Assembly: GCA_021824565.1 (NCBI GenBank)
Contig: JAKAKL010000022.1
Location: 1 to 64,000, forward strand
Direction: 5' to 3'
Source of the DNA: Bacteroidota bacterium
GTDB lineage: Bacteria; Bacteroidota; Ignavibacteria; Ignavibacteriales; Ignavibacteriaceae
DNA length: 64,000 nucleotides
Shown here one piece after another: positions 36,394-46,737 of the stretch (position 1 is its first letter; every line of letters begins with the position of its first letter). The position numbers and the translations under genes are program-made. The notes beneath the pieces are model-generated. The model had not been told where the DNA came from. It did no database searches and saw only the letters and a program-made list of their open reading frames with translations.

Positions 36394-39282
36394 ATGAAAC
36401 AAAAAGTACTTGCATTCTTTGCTATGTCTCTATTTTCACTACTATTTATTTCTTGTAGCGCGAACAAAGAGATAGCAAAGGATCAAAACGCTCAAATCGA
36501 AAAGAAAGACATCCAGAAAGTCGGGATTGTCTCAGAAATGTTAGAGCAAGCTCGGCAATATTATGTTGCAGCTTTAGCAAAGGAAGAAAAAAACAGCACC
36601 ACGGAAACGGTAGCCAACTACGAATCCGCTCTTAGGATAATAAATAATCTAAGTTACTATCCTGGTATTGAACAGAACGAAGCATACATAGAATTGCAAA
36701 ATTCTATAATTGACGATTATAAAAAATATGTAGATAGTTTGCCTGAACTTCCTACTAATGTTTCGTTTGCTGCTCTTGAAGAGTGGATGGGGAAGTCCTT
36801 GCCAGAAATTAAAGGTAATGCTGTTAATAAGAACTTATCAAATCAAACAGTACCAGTTGCTACGGAAATGCCTTTAGTAATTAATTCATACGTGGAGCAA
36901 TGGATTGATTATTTTACTGGTAGAGGAAGAGACCATATGCAGCTTTGGCTTCAAAGGTCAGGAAGATATTTCCCAATGATGCAGAAAGTCTTTGAGAAAG
37001 AAGGACTGCCTAAGGAACTTATTTATTTGAGCATGGTTGAAAGCGGTCTTAACCCTACTGCGCGTTCCTGGGCAAATGCGGTAGGACTCTGGCAATTTAT
37101 TAAATCTACCGGGAGACTGTACGGACTTCAATCTGATTTTTATTACGATGAAAGAAGAGATCCTGAGAAAGCTACCATTGCTGCGGCAAAACATTTAAAA
37201 GATTTATATAATGATTTGGGCGACTGGTATTTGGTACTTGCTGCATACAACGCGGGCGAAGGAAGAATTACGAGAGCTATTAACCGTGCTGGTAGTAATG
37301 ATTTTTGGGCTGCTCGAGAATATTTGCCTCGCGAAACAAGAAGTTACGTACCGCAATTTATCGCGGTAAGCTTGATTGCAATGAACCCTGGAAAATACGG
37401 TTTCTCTCTTACGAATTTAGATAAACCATTTGATTACACAACTTGCAAAGTTAATGGCGCTATTGATTTAAATTATCTGGCAAAGGCTGCGGGTGTGGAT
37501 ATAGAAACGCTGCAGGAAATGAACCCTGAATTAACACAAATGGCAACTCCGGCAAACTACCCTGGCGGCTATCCTTTAAGAATTCCAAAGCTTTCTGCGC
37601 AGACTTTCGCATCTAATATTGCCAATATTCCTGAGAGCGCAAGAAGAAATTATATGGTCCATACGGTACGAAGAGGAGAGACATTAGCAAGGATAGCGGC
37701 ACATTATGGTGTTTCCAAATACGAACTTGCAGACGCGAATAATATCTCAGTTAGAACCCGTTTATATCGCGGTGTTAGGTTGAAAATCCCGATTGCAAAT
37801 ATTTCAAATTCCGATATTGCTTATAATACTAATACGCAGACAGCAGAAGACAACTCTATCGATAGTACTAATGAGCATGATAATTCAAGCGATGTTGCTG
37901 CGGAAAACTCTACATCCGATGAATACGTTTCTCCGTATATAGCATTGAATAAAAATATAAATGTCGATTCTACTTTACACCACATTATTCCTGCCGGCTT
38001 AGATGAGCAGAATAAACATAATAATATTATTGCCGAAACAAAGAAAGATTATGATAATAAAAATAATGTTGATACAACCTCAGAGAACATTATTGCACAA
38101 AATAATCCTATAGCCCCGCAAGGGACCGTTCCTGTTAATTATAAAGTTAAGAAAAACGACAGCCTTTTAGGAATTGCGGACTTATTTAATACTCGAGTAA
38201 GCGATCTTAGAAACTGGAATAATATCCCTTATACCACAAGTATCGTGGTTGGACAGAATTTAGTCGTTTATGTCCCCGCTGACAAGAAAGATTTTTATGC
38301 GAGTCTTGATAATCAAACGGCAATTGAAAAATCTTCTTTAAAATCCACAGTTGTGAAGAGCGAAAAAGAATGGATCTATCATAAAGTAAAAAGAGGCGAA
38401 AGTTTAAATTCAATTGCTGATAATTATGATGTTTCTATCGACGCTTTAAAAGATTGGAATAATTTATCTAGTAGTAAAATTGTTGCCGGCAAAAAATTAA
38501 AAATTTATACTGATAGAAATCTAAATTATGTTGCGGAAAATGAAGATGCGGCTTTTGATAAAACATCGGTGTTCCGATATAGAGTTAAAAGAGGAGAGAC
38601 TCTTACTGGCTTAGCAGTAAAGTTTGGAGTTCCTTCTTCTACAATAATGAGATGGAACCATCTTCGCAGTGAAGATTTAAGAGCGGGTCAATTCGTAAAA
38701 ATTTATACGAATAATCAGGTTTCCTCTTTTGGAGATAATACTTATAAGACTTCAGCAAACATTAATTATTATACTGTAAAGCCTGGTGATGCTATCGGAG
38801 AGATTGCCGAAAGATATAAAGTGTCTGTTGCAAACATAAGAAAGTGGAATAGGCTAAGAACAAATAGAATTGATGCGGGTAAAAGATTAAAAATATATTC
38901 CGATGTTGATATAAACGACATTGGCGTCAATAACGGAAATTCAGCCGGGGTTGAGAATTATAAAATCAGAAAAGGCGATACGATTGGAAGAATTGCTTTG
39001 AGGCATAATGTAACAGTTGCTGAATTAAAGAAATGGAATAAGCTTGGCGATAGCGATATTGAAGCCGGAAGGTCTTTGAAAATCTATTCTCATAATAGCG
39101 AAGGCAAGGTTGCAAATCATAAATCAATTTTAAAAAGCAAAGTAAAATTTCATAAGGTTGCGCCCGGTGAATCGCTTTACTCAATTGCGAAAAATTATGA
39201 TGTTACTGTTAAAGACTTGAAATCGATAAATAACATCTCAGGCAGCAAAATAAAAGTTGGACAAAAACTGAGGATTGAATAA
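36394..39282 (+). CDS. MltD-like lytic transglycosylase lipoprotein with seven LysM domains
   Basis: A 962-residue envelope protein. The N-terminus ends in a lipobox (LFISC) with a likely lipidated Cys near residue 21. An SLT domain occupies about 200-330, with catalytic Glu216 in SMVESGLNP and [17 protein letters not shown] later. Seven LysM units follow near 419, 582, 660, 727, 790, 854 and 918, most containing V-x-x-G-E/D-x-L and K-x-W-N. An Asn/Asp-rich linker separates the first and second. Such enzymes cleave glycan strands of peptidoglycan. Seven LysM units is more than MltD of Escherichia coli (two). The TPP riboswitch begins about 40 bp downstream. Confidence 0.92.
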   Translation: MKQKVLAFFAMSLFSLLFISCSANKEIAKDQNAQIEKKDIQKVGIVSEMLEQARQYYVAALAKEEKNSTTETVANYESALRIINNLSYYPGIEQNEAYIELQNSIIDDYKKYVDSLPELPTNVSFAALEEWMGKSLPEIKGNAVNKNLSNQTVPVATEMPLVINSYVEQWIDYFTGRGRDHMQLWLQRSGRYFPMMQKVFEKEGLPKELIYLSMVESGLNPTARSWANAVGLWQFIKSTGRLYGLQSDFYYDERRDPEKATIAAAKHLKDLYNDLGDWYLVLAAYNAGEGRITRAINRAGSNDFWAAREYLPRETRSYVPQFIAVSLIAMNPGKYGFSLTNLDKPFDYTTCKVNGAIDLNYLAKAAGVDIETLQEMNPELTQMATPANYPGGYPLRIPKLSAQTFASNIANIPESARRNYMVHTVRRGETLARIAAHYGVSKYELADANNISVRTRLYRGVRLKIPIANISNSDIAYNTNTQTAEDNSIDSTNEHDNSSDVAAENSTSDEYVSPYIALNKNINVDSTLHHIIPAGLDEQNKHNNIIAETKKDYDNKNNVDTTSENIIAQNNPIAPQGTVPVNYKVKKNDSLLGIADLFNTRVSDLRNWNNIPYTTSIVVGQNLVVYVPADKKDFYASLDNQTAIEKSSLKSTVVKSEKEWIYHKVKRGESLNSIADNYDVSIDALKDWNNLSSSKIVAGKKLKIYTDRNLNYVAENEDAAFDKTSVFRYRVKRGETLTGLAVKFGVPSSTIMRWNHLRSEDLRAGQFVKIYTNNQVSSFGDNTYKTSANINYYTVKPGDAIGEIAERYKVSVANIRKWNRLRTNRIDAGKRLKIYSDVDINDIGVNNGNSAGVENYKIRKGDTIGRIALRHNVTVAELKKWNKLGDSDIEAGRSLKIYSHNSEGKVANHKSILKSKVKFHKVAPGESLYSIAKNYDVTVKDLKSINNISGSKIKVGQKLRIE

Positions 39283-39322
39283 ACAAAACTGGAGTTTAAA
39301 TTAAATAAACATAATTAATAAC

Positions 39323-39416
39323 TAAGCCGTTAGGGGTGTTGCCCCGGTAAGCCGGGATGACTGAGAACAAACCCTTAAACCTGATCTGGATAATGCCAGC
39401 GTAGGGAAACGGGCTA
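39323..39416 (+). ncRNA. TPP (thiamine pyrophosphate) riboswitch
   Basis: The conserved THI box is present: AGGGGTGTT after the P1 strand, CTGAGA at 39361, ACCCTTAAACCTGATCTGG and TAATGCCAGCGTAGGGAA. P1 pairs AGCCGTT (39325-39331) with AACGGGCT (39408-39415). It lies upstream of a TonB receptor, a thiamine pyrophosphokinase and a symporter. An intrinsic terminator follows, so regulation is by transcription attenuation. Confidence 0.97.
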
Positions 39417-39435
39417 AAGAGTAAGTAAGTTTTTT

Positions 39436-39462
39436 TAGCCGTTTCTACACGGCTATTTTTTT
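39436..39462 (+). terminator. Riboswitch-controlled intrinsic terminator
   Basis: TAGCCGT (39436-39442) and ACGGCTA (39449-39455) form a 7-bp stem with a TTCTAC loop and seven T. The left arm has the same bases as the 5' P1 strand of the riboswitch, so the P1 3' strand can pair with either. Without TPP this pairing would act as an antiterminator; with TPP, P1 forms and the terminator is released. The ribosome binding site of the next gene follows immediately. Confidence 0.9.
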
Positions 39463-39473
39463 AGGAGAACACA

Positions 39474-41951
39474 ATGAAAAACTTAATTACTCTTTTATTT
39501 TTTATTAATTCTATTCTGCTCGCACAGCAGATCTCAATTAAAGGGAAGGTAACAAGCGCAGAAAATAATCAGCCGTTATTTGATGCAAATATTTTAGTAG
39601 TAGGCAAGCATCTCGGTACAACAACAAACATAGACGGCAAGTTCATTCTGCACGGAAATATAATTGCAGGCGACATCTTAACGATCAGCTTTGTTGGTTA
39701 TGAAACCCAGCATTATATAATAAGCAAAGAAAATATTTCTAAACAAATTTTAGTTAAACTTAAGCAGCAAATAATTCCTTCGCAGACAATCCTGGTTGAA
39801 GGGAGTTTGGGAAAACAGGGAACTACTCCGCAGGCGTTTGATAAAATTACAAGGAAAGAGATTGACGAAACGTATACTGTGCAGGATGTGCCGAAATTTC
39901 TAAGCACATTGCCGTCGACAATAATCTATTCTGAAAATGGAAACGGCATCGGATATAATTATTTAAATATTCGAGGTTTTGATCAAAGAAGAATTTCTGT
40001 TTCAGTAAACGGAATTCCTCAGAATGATCCGGAAGATCATAATGTTTACTGGCTTGATTTTCCTGATCTGCTGTCGAGCACCGAAGTAATTCAGGTTCAA
40101 CGAGGTGCGGGATCCGGCATTGTAGGCTATCCAGCGATCGGCGGAACTATAAATATTATTACTTCAACTTTTTCTAATACGCCAGAACTTAATCTATCAG
40201 CGGCGGCAGGCAGCTACAACACAAGAAAATACAGCGCGTCTTATTCGAGCGGTTTGATTTATAATAAGTACTCCATTTATGCAAAGATTTCTCAAATTTT
40301 AAGCAGCGGCTATAGAAATAATTCTTGGACAAACTTTAACGCCTATTATCTTTCCGCAATTAGGTATGATAATAATCTTACTACTCAAATTAACTTTTAC
40401 GGCGGACCAATAGCCGACGGACTTGCCTATATGGGGCTGCCAAAATTTGCTATTAAAAATACAGATTTAAGAAAAGCAAATTATTCTGATTGGGGACAAA
40501 CCGGGAATTCATATGACTACACGGTTTTAAGACGTCCATCAGAAATTGAAAATTTTTCTCAACCGCATTTTGAATTATTAAATGAATATCGGATAAACAG
40601 AAATACTACTTTTAATTCTGCTTTGTTCCTGGTTATCGGCAACGGCTTCTTTGATTATGACGGTTCGTGGGCAGATACTACGATGCTTAGAATTTCATCC
40701 CAATATGGTTTTCATCCGACCCAAAATCCTGTTAACGCTTTAATCAAAGCCGAAGTTGATAATATGCAGTTTGGATGGATACCAAGAATCAGTATTAAAG
40801 AAGATAATTCAGAATTAATTTTTGGAGCTGAATTTAGGAAGCACCGCTCGACGCATTGGGGCAGTATCGACTTCGGCGAAGACCTTCCTGTCGGCTTAAC
40901 CAAGGATTATCGCTTTTATTATTTTAACGGCGGCAAGGACATAGTTAATGGCTTCGCGCATGGAACTTTTGACATTAACAAAAACATAAACATACTTGGA
41001 GAAATTCAACTCGCTTATCATAAATATTTATTCTACAACGAGAAATATTTAAATAATAACTTTACTGTCAGTAACACTTTTTTTAATCCGAAAATTGGAA
41101 TCAACTATAAATTTAATCAGTCGCAAAATTTATTTTTCTCTTACGCGAGAGTTTCGAGTGAACCAACTTTAGCGACTTATTACGATGGAGAAAGTTCATA
41201 CTTCGGTGCTACGCCGCAGTTTGAACAAAACGCAGATGGCAGTTATAATTTTAGTAAGCCTTATGTTTCACCGGAAACGATGAACGATTTAGAATTAGGC
41301 ACTTCATTCATAAAAAATAATTTTTCGCTTTCACTGAATCTTTATTATATGATTTTCGATAATGAAATTGTCGATAACGGAACAGTCGATATTTTCGGTC
41401 AACCCATTACAGGTAACATGAAAGCTACACTTCACAGAGGAATAGAACTATCTGGCATTTACAAACTGAATAAAAATTTTGAAGCTTATGCAAATGTAAC
41501 ATACAGCAGCAACATTATTCAGAGCGGCTGGTATTACGGCACCGCTAACTCGGCACGGATTTCAATTGATCTTAACGGAAACACTATCGGAGGCTTCCCG
41601 GATTTTTTAACAAACTTCGGATTAACATTCAAACAAAGCGGTGTGCTTCTCCAGCTAACCGGGAAATATGTCGGCGCTTTTTACTCTGATAACTTCGGAA
41701 AAAATCTAACAAGCTATTTAAATTCTTATCCCGGTTTTGTTGGATATCCGGATAATCAAAACGATTCTTATTTTAGCGCTGACTTTTACGGAAGTTATGA
41801 AACTAAAATTTTTGATTCATTAACACCTGCAAAAATATTTGTTCAGGTAAATAATATTTTTAATAAGCTCTATTCGGCTAATGCAATTGGCGGAGAATTT
41901 TTTCCTGCTGCCGAAAGAAATTTTTTAACCGGAGTTCAAATAGGATTGTAA
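39474..41951 (+). CDS. TonB-dependent outer-membrane receptor, probable thiamine transporter
   Basis: An 825-residue receptor with a signal peptide ending near LAQQ, a carboxypeptidase-regulatory-like beta domain (ISIKGKVTSAENNQPLFDAN), a plug domain (YNYLNIRGFDQRRISVSVNG, IQVQRGAGSGIVGYPAIGGT) and a long barrel ending with FLTGVQIGL. Thiamine specificity is inferred from the upstream TPP riboswitch and the pyrophosphokinase 4 bp downstream; TonB receptors under this riboswitch are described for Bacteroidota. The start ATG follows AGGAG, just after the terminator T run. TonB/ExbBD genes are not in the window. Confidence 0.9.
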   Translation: MKNLITLLFFINSILLAQQISIKGKVTSAENNQPLFDANILVVGKHLGTTTNIDGKFILHGNIIAGDILTISFVGYETQHYIISKENISKQILVKLKQQIIPSQTILVEGSLGKQGTTPQAFDKITRKEIDETYTVQDVPKFLSTLPSTIIYSENGNGIGYNYLNIRGFDQRRISVSVNGIPQNDPEDHNVYWLDFPDLLSSTEVIQVQRGAGSGIVGYPAIGGTINIITSTFSNTPELNLSAAAGSYNTRKYSASYSSGLIYNKYSIYAKISQILSSGYRNNSWTNFNAYYLSAIRYDNNLTTQINFYGGPIADGLAYMGLPKFAIKNTDLRKANYSDWGQTGNSYDYTVLRRPSEIENFSQPHFELLNEYRINRNTTFNSALFLVIGNGFFDYDGSWADTTMLRISSQYGFHPTQNPVNALIKAEVDNMQFGWIPRISIKEDNSELIFGAEFRKHRSTHWGSIDFGEDLPVGLTKDYRFYYFNGGKDIVNGFAHGTFDINKNINILGEIQLAYHKYLFYNEKYLNNNFTVSNTFFNPKIGINYKFNQSQNLFFSYARVSSEPTLATYYDGESSYFGATPQFEQNADGSYNFSKPYVSPETMNDLELGTSFIKNNFSLSLNLYYMIFDNEIVDNGTVDIFGQPITGNMKATLHRGIELSGIYKLNKNFEAYANVTYSSNIIQSGWYYGTANSARISIDLNGNTIGGFPDFLTNFGLTFKQSGVLLQLTGKYVGAFYSDNFGKNLTSYLNSYPGFVGYPDNQNDSYFSADFYGSYETKIFDSLTPAKIFVQVNNIFNKLYSANAIGGEFFPAAERNFLTGVQIGL

Positions 41952-41955
41952 TATT

Positions 41956-42609
41956 ATGCTGAAGGGATTGATCCTTGCTAACGGCAAAGCGCCGAAAAAA
42001 AACATAATTAAATATTTGTATGAGATCGGATATTCAACTTTGGTCTGTGCTGACGGCGGTTCTAATTCTGCAAAGCGAATGGGGTTAATCCCTAACGTTA
42101 TTATTGGAGACTTTGATTCTATTTCGCCTTCAACTTTGAACTTTTATAAAAACAAATCAAAGCTGATTCAAATAAAAGACCAATATAGCACTGACGTGGA
42201 AAAATGTTTGGACTATTTAATTAAGAAAAAATTTGAAGAAGTAATTTTGTGCGGCGTTACAGGTGATAGACTCGATCATACTTTTTGTAATCTTGGGATC
42301 GTTCTAAAATTCTTTAACAAGATATCGGTGAATATAGTGGCTGAAAATTCTTTCCTGAAGGCTTATACAGGAAGTGTAAAGCTTGCCACTGTTGCCGGTG
42401 AGACGATTTCTCTATACGGCATGAATGAAAAAACTAAGATCAAATCTACCGGTCTGAAATTCCCTCTTAATAATATTTCGCTGCCTTTTGGTAAGAAAGA
42501 AAGCACAAGCAATGTCGCTGACGGAAAAGAAGTAGAACTAAAAATTTCTGGAGGAATTATTTTTATCATAAGAGATTTCAACCTTCTGAGAAAAAATGGT
42601 CTCATTTAA
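41956..42609 (+). CDS. Thiamine pyrophosphokinase
   Basis: A 217-residue cytosolic enzyme that transfers pyrophosphate from ATP to thiamine, making TPP. The signatures VCADGGSNSAKRMGLIPNVI, GDFDSISP, YSTDVEKCLDYL and GDRLDHTFCNLG are in order and match the family; the C-terminal part has a thiamine-binding-like beta sandwich. It is 4 bp after the TonB receptor gene and overlaps the symporter start by 14 bp, so it belongs to the riboswitch operon. It would trap imported thiamine by pyrophosphorylation. Confidence 0.93.
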   Translation: MLKGLILANGKAPKKNIIKYLYEIGYSTLVCADGGSNSAKRMGLIPNVIIGDFDSISPSTLNFYKNKSKLIQIKDQYSTDVEKCLDYLIKKKFEEVILCGVTGDRLDHTFCNLGIVLKFFNKISVNIVAENSFLKAYTGSVKLATVAGETISLYGMNEKTKIKSTGLKFPLNNISLPFGKKESTSNVADGKEVELKISGGIIFIIRDFNLLRKNGLI

Positions 42610-43996
42610 ACCTGTTGACTTTGAAGTAATCATAATTTTCTTTCTTGTGGTACTGTCGTTTGGGTTTTACTTCGGCAGAAAAACTACTTCAGATGCTTCA
42701 GATTATTTGCTCTCCGGCAGAAAAGTCGGATTCTTTTTATTTGTGCTTACCACAGTTTCAAGCTGGTACGGCGGTATTCTCGGTGTTGGTGAGTTTACTT
42801 ATCGTTATGGATTGCTGAGCTGGTTTACTCAAGGAATTCCGTATTACATATTTGCAATTCTTTTTGCAATTTTCTTCGCAAAGAAAGTTAGGAAAGCAGA
42901 ACTTTATACAATTCCCGATAAACTCACAATCATATATGGAAAAAAAGTAGGACTGCTTTCCGCGATTTTTGTTTTCGTACTTGTTTCTCCCGCCCCTTAT
43001 TTATTAATGACGGCAAATTTAATTTCACTGATGTTTGGGACTGGAATTTTTGTAAGCCTAATTCTTGGGTTGCTTCTCTCGATTTCATATTTATTGAACG
43101 GCGGATTCAAAGCAAATATCTATGCCGATGCAATTCAGTTTTTTGTTATGTTTGGCGGATTCGCAATTGCATTATTTTTTGCCATTCATAATTATGGAGG
43201 GATGACCTATTTAAAGAATTCATTGCCGCACAATCATCTTCAGTTTACCGGCGGGGCATCAGTAACATATATTATTGTTTGGTATCTCATAGCGCTATGG
43301 ACCTTTGCCGATCCTGGCTTCCATCAGAGAAGCTACGCGGCTAAATCTGCTAATGTTGCAATGTATGGAATAATAATTTCCGTATTCTTTTTTGCCGTCT
43401 TTGATTTTCTGACCACATCAACCGGACTATATGCACGAGCTATTTTACCTAATCTTTCCAATCCAACTCTATCGTATCCGCTGCTTGCAGAGAAAATTCT
43501 TACGCCTGGATGGAAAGGAATTTTCTACGCCGCAATGTTTGCTACAATAATGTCGACATTAAATAGTTTTTATTTTCTCAGCGGGACTACTGTTGGCAGA
43601 GATTTTATCTTCAAATTGAAAAAAGTTAAGGAAGAAAAAAACTTAAAATATTATACTGTTTATGGCTTAATAATCTCAGGTGTTCTATCCATCGTGCTTG
43701 CATTTTATATCCCTTCAGTAATTGAGATTTGGTATCTCGTTGGTTCGATATGCATCCCGGCGATGATTCTGCCAGTTGTTAGTTCTTACTACACGCGGCT
43801 CAAAATAAATTCCAAAATAATTATTATCGAAATGATGGCCGCTTCAGTATCAAGTTTGGCGTGGAATTTTGTTAGAGATTATTTTTCTTACAGCAAAATC
43901 TTAAGCGAAGTTGAACCAATGCTGATAGGGCTTGCTGTAGCTTCCGTTATTCATACAGTAGGAATTATTTTGAAGAAGAATCTTTCTTTCGAATAA
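42596..43996 (+). CDS. Sodium/solute symporter (SSS family), candidate thiamine importer
   Basis: A 466-residue protein with about 12 membrane helices and SSS features such as SDYLLSGRKVGFFLFVLTTVSSW (split over TM1-2) and the loop ADPGFHQRSYAAK. The substrate motif for proline, pantothenate or glucose is not conclusive. It is the last gene of the TPP-riboswitch operon and overlaps the kinase gene by 14 bp, so it probably moves thiamine or a precursor across the inner membrane. Other Bacteroidota operons of this type commonly use a PnuC-like permease (PnuT) instead. The gene ends convergently with the terC-like gene, overlapping its 3' end by 32 bp. Confidence 0.82.
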   Translation: MVSFKPVDFEVIIIFFLVVLSFGFYFGRKTTSDASDYLLSGRKVGFFLFVLTTVSSWYGGILGVGEFTYRYGLLSWFTQGIPYYIFAILFAIFFAKKVRKAELYTIPDKLTIIYGKKVGLLSAIFVFVLVSPAPYLLMTANLISLMFGTGIFVSLILGLLLSISYLLNGGFKANIYADAIQFFVMFGGFAIALFFAIHNYGGMTYLKNSLPHNHLQFTGGASVTYIIVWYLIALWTFADPGFHQRSYAAKSANVAMYGIIISVFFFAVFDFLTTSTGLYARAILPNLSNPTLSYPLLAEKILTPGWKGIFYAAMFATIMSTLNSFYFLSGTTVGRDFIFKLKKVKEEKNLKYYTVYGLIISGVLSIVLAFYIPSVIEIWYLVGSICIPAMILPVVSSYYTRLKINSKIIIIEMMAASVSSLAWNFVRDYFSYSKILSEVEPMLIGLAVASVIHTVGIILKKNLSFE

Positions 43997-44894
43997 CCGA
44001 AAGCAGTATTGAACATAATAAGATTGTAGCAATGATTATCAAAGATGTGGTAACCGGAATAACATAAAATTCACTTATCATCATTTTTATGCTTACGTAA
44101 AATAAAATTAATGCTACTCCGTATTTTAAATAAGCAAACAATTCAACAACCCCGGCAATTGCAAAATACAATGCTCGCAAACCAAGCACTGCAAAAATAT
44201 TTGAAGTGATTATAATGAAAGTATCTTTCGTAATTGCTATAACAGCAGGTATGGAATCAACAGCAAATACAATATCTGATGATTCTATTAAGAGAAAGGT
44301 GAGAAATAAAGATGTAACAAAAACTTTTTTCTTTTCTTTTAGAAAAAATTTTTTGCCTTTGTATCCGGAATTTAAATTAAAAAATTTCTTAATGAATTTA
44401 ATTACATGATTCTTTTCAAGATCAACTTTGTAACCGGAAGTAAACGCCATTTTGTATGACGCATAAAGAAGAATAATCCCGAATAAGTATATTATCGGTT
44501 GGAACAAATTAATTAAGCCGACTCCGACAAGTATAAAAATTATTCTGAATATAATCGCACTTAAAATTCCCCATTTAAGGACATGCGGCTGGTTTGCTGC
44601 CGGAACATTCATTACGTTGAAGATCATCAGAAAGACGAAGAGATTGTCAACGGAAAGAGATTTCTCAATCAAATACCCGGTAAGAAATTCTATCGATTTT
44701 ATATCGCCGGATTTGCGAAAGAAAAATATGAATGCGCAAAATAAAAGAGCGGTGAAAATCCAAACACCGCTCCATGCTAAACTGCCTTTGAAAGAAAGAT
44801 TTTCTTTCCTTTTTTCGGTAAAAAAAATATCGACAAACAATAAGATTGAAACTAAGATTACGAATATTATCCAGCTTAAAAATTCATCGATCAA
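43965..44894 (-). CDS. TerC/Alx-family integral membrane protein
   Basis: A 309-residue protein with about eight hydrophobic segments. The motif SVDNLFVFLMIFNV and ESSDIVFAVDSIPAVIAIT are diagnostic for TerC/Alx, with acidic residues in membrane segments. Family members have been linked to tellurite resistance, Mn export and metalation of exported enzymes. The start is TTG preceded by AAAGGAAAAATA. It follows the arginine decarboxylase gene by 12 bp and is the last gene of the minus-strand unit. Its 3' end overlaps that of the symporter gene, so antisense transcripts there are possible. Confidence 0.88.
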   Translation of the reverse strand: MIDEFLSWIIFVILVSILLFVDIFFTEKRKENLSFKGSLAWSGVWIFTALLFCAFIFFFRKSGDIKSIEFLTGYLIEKSLSVDNLFVFLMIFNVMNVPAANQPHVLKWGILSAIIFRIIFILVGVGLINLFQPIIYLFGIILLYASYKMAFTSGYKVDLEKNHVIKFIKKFFNLNSGYKGKKFFLKEKKKVFVTSLFLTFLLIESSDIVFAVDSIPAVIAITKDTFIIITSNIFAVLGLRALYFAIAGVVELFAYLKYGVALILFYVSIKMMISEFYVIPVTTSLIIIATILLCSILLSVIRKKDSSSK

Positions 44895-44906
44895 TATTTT
44901 TCCTTT

Positions 44907-45452
44907 TTATGGTAATAGAACTCCGACAGCGATCACTGTAGTCCACAATCCGTTTTTATCTCCTTCGGCGGATTGTGTTACGTTAAATGAACGTACAATT
45001 TTCCCAGACATTTTATAAATATTTTCCCTTTCGCTCCAATCCGTATCTGGATTAAATTCAACTCCAAGAGTTGTAGCGAGCATTGTAGCGGCTAAGTCTT
45101 CTGCATAATCGCCGGCAACTTTTTCAGTTTCTCCAAAAGGATGATGCTCCGAAAGATAGCCATATTGGTTATTGTCTGCAGGCAGCGCAGCGCCGATTGA
45201 TGCCGCTATCAGACGGTTCGGCTCATTGGTAGAATTTCTTGCCATCACACAAAATGTAATTTGTCCTGGGTTTAATTCTTTTAAGCCGTCTTCTTTGCTT
45301 ATTCGTTTACAATTAGTCGGGAATATGCTGCTTACCGTAACAAGGTTGCAGATTTCTATTCCCGCGCTTCTAAGCGCAAGTTCAAATGAGGTTAAGTATT
45401 CCTTGTGCCGACCTACCCCTTTTGTAAAAAATATTTTTGATGGAACATACAA
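44907..45452 (-). CDS. Pyruvoyl-dependent arginine decarboxylase
   Basis: A 181-residue proenzyme that converts arginine to agmatine, with self-cleavage at the Ser-Ser pair of LVTVSSIFP (Ser41 and Ser42) to create the pyruvoyl group. Other family motifs are [25 protein letters not shown] and [23 protein letters not shown]. The length fits the archaeal and bacterial PvlArgDC family. The start ATG has AAAGGAGATG upstream. It lies 20 bp after tyrS and before terC. No agmatinase or agmatine deiminase lies in the window, so the downstream polyamine route is not visible. Confidence 0.9.
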   Translation of the reverse strand: MYVPSKIFFTKGVGRHKEYLTSFELALRSAGIEICNLVTVSSIFPTNCKRISKEDGLKELNPGQITFCVMARNSTNEPNRLIAASIGAALPADNNQYGYLSEHHPFGETEKVAGDYAEDLAATMLATTLGVEFNPDTDWSERENIYKMSGKIVRSFNVTQSAEGDKNGLWTTVIAVGVLLP

Positions 45453-45472
45453 GTTCTCATCTCCTTTCTAAT

Positions 45473-46684
45473 TTATGCTGTTATTTTAATGAATTTTCTT
45501 TTTCCAACTTTAAGTATTTTTTCTGAGTCTAGTTTTATCACAACAGCAATATCGTCAATTTTATTTCCGTCTATCGATACGCCGCCTTGCAAAACTAATC
45601 TTCTTGCTTCTCCCTTTGAAGGAGCGAAATCTACCTTTACAAGCAGATCTAAAATCCCGATTTCGCTTTCACTTATTTTAATCTCAGGAATTTCGTCCGG
45701 GATTTCTTTCTTTATAAATATTTTATCAAACTCGCTTTCAGCCTCATCCGCAGCTTGTTCGTTGTGGTACATGCCGACTAAATTTTTTGCGAGCCTTCTC
45801 TTAATATTCCTCGGATTAATTGCCGGGTTATTTAGCTGATCTTTAATTTCAGCTAATTCTGTATTTGAAATATTTGTCGCAAGTTCATAGTAATTATAAA
45901 TTAAAGAATCGGGAATTGAAAGAGTCTTTCCGAAAATTTCTTTTGGAGATTCAGAAATGCCGATATAATTATTATAAGACTTGCTCATCTTCTCAACGCC
46001 GTCTGTTCCTACTATCAGCGGCATCGTTAAGATAATTTGAGGTTCCATTCCGAATTCTCTTTGAATATCTCTTCCGACAAGTAGATTAAATTTCTGATCC
46101 GTTCCGCCAAGCTCGACATCGCTTTTAATAGCCACCGAGTCCATAGCTTGAGCCAAAGGGTATAAAAATTCATGAAGCAAAATCGGTTCGCCGGCTTTAA
46201 ATCTTTTTGTAAAATCATCGCGTTCAATCATTCGAGCGACAGTATATTTTGAAGAAAGCTTTATTACGTCTTCAAATGACATTTTGCCAAGCCACTCGGA
46301 GTTATACACAATTTTTGTTTTATCCCGGTTTAAAATTTTTGATGCTTGATCCAAATAAGATTCGCCGTTCCTTCTTGTCTCTTCTAGCGAGAGGGAAGGG
46401 CGGGTTACGTTTCTGCCCGATGGATCGCCGATCATTCCTGTAAAGTCGCCTATTATTAATATAGCTTGATGACCAAGCTGTTGAAACTGTGCAAGCTTTC
46501 TTAATACTACCGAATGTCCGAGGTGCAAATCAGGTCTGCTTGGGTCGCAGCCGAGTTTTACGATTAATGGTTTTTCCTCTTTTAAAGATTTCTCAATTTT
46601 TTTAACTAATTCTACTTCGGGGATTATCTCGTGAGCGCCCCTTTTAATAAGGTCTATTTGTTCATTAAGTGAAGGGAATTTCAA
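45473..46684 (-). CDS. tyrS: Tyrosyl-tRNA synthetase
   Basis: A 403-residue class I aminoacyl-tRNA synthetase. HLGHS (54-58) corresponds to HIGH, KMSKS is at 232-236, and ELGGTDQKFNLLVGRD near 191 is the Tyr-specific region. An S4 RNA-binding domain closes the chain. The protein matches the second TyrRS type (TyrZ-like), with KFKAGEP-type spacing, but subtype was not tested. The start is TTG, preceded by TGGAG at moderate spacing; no ATG is available. smpB lies 54 bp upstream and the decarboxylase 20 bp downstream. Confidence 0.95.
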   Translation of the reverse strand: MKFPSLNEQIDLIKRGAHEIIPEVELVKKIEKSLKEEKPLIVKLGCDPSRPDLHLGHSVVLRKLAQFQQLGHQAILIIGDFTGMIGDPSGRNVTRPSLSLEETRRNGESYLDQASKILNRDKTKIVYNSEWLGKMSFEDVIKLSSKYTVARMIERDDFTKRFKAGEPILLHEFLYPLAQAMDSVAIKSDVELGGTDQKFNLLVGRDIQREFGMEPQIILTMPLIVGTDGVEKMSKSYNNYIGISESPKEIFGKTLSIPDSLIYNYYELATNISNTELAEIKDQLNNPAINPRNIKRRLAKNLVGMYHNEQAADEAESEFDKIFIKKEIPDEIPEIKISESEIGILDLLVKVDFAPSKGEARRLVLQGGVSIDGNKIDDIAVVIKLDSEKILKVGKRKFIKITA

Positions 46685-46737
46685 CTCGAATTTATCTCCA
46701 GTGATTATTTACAAAATAATTAATTGATGAATTAGTC

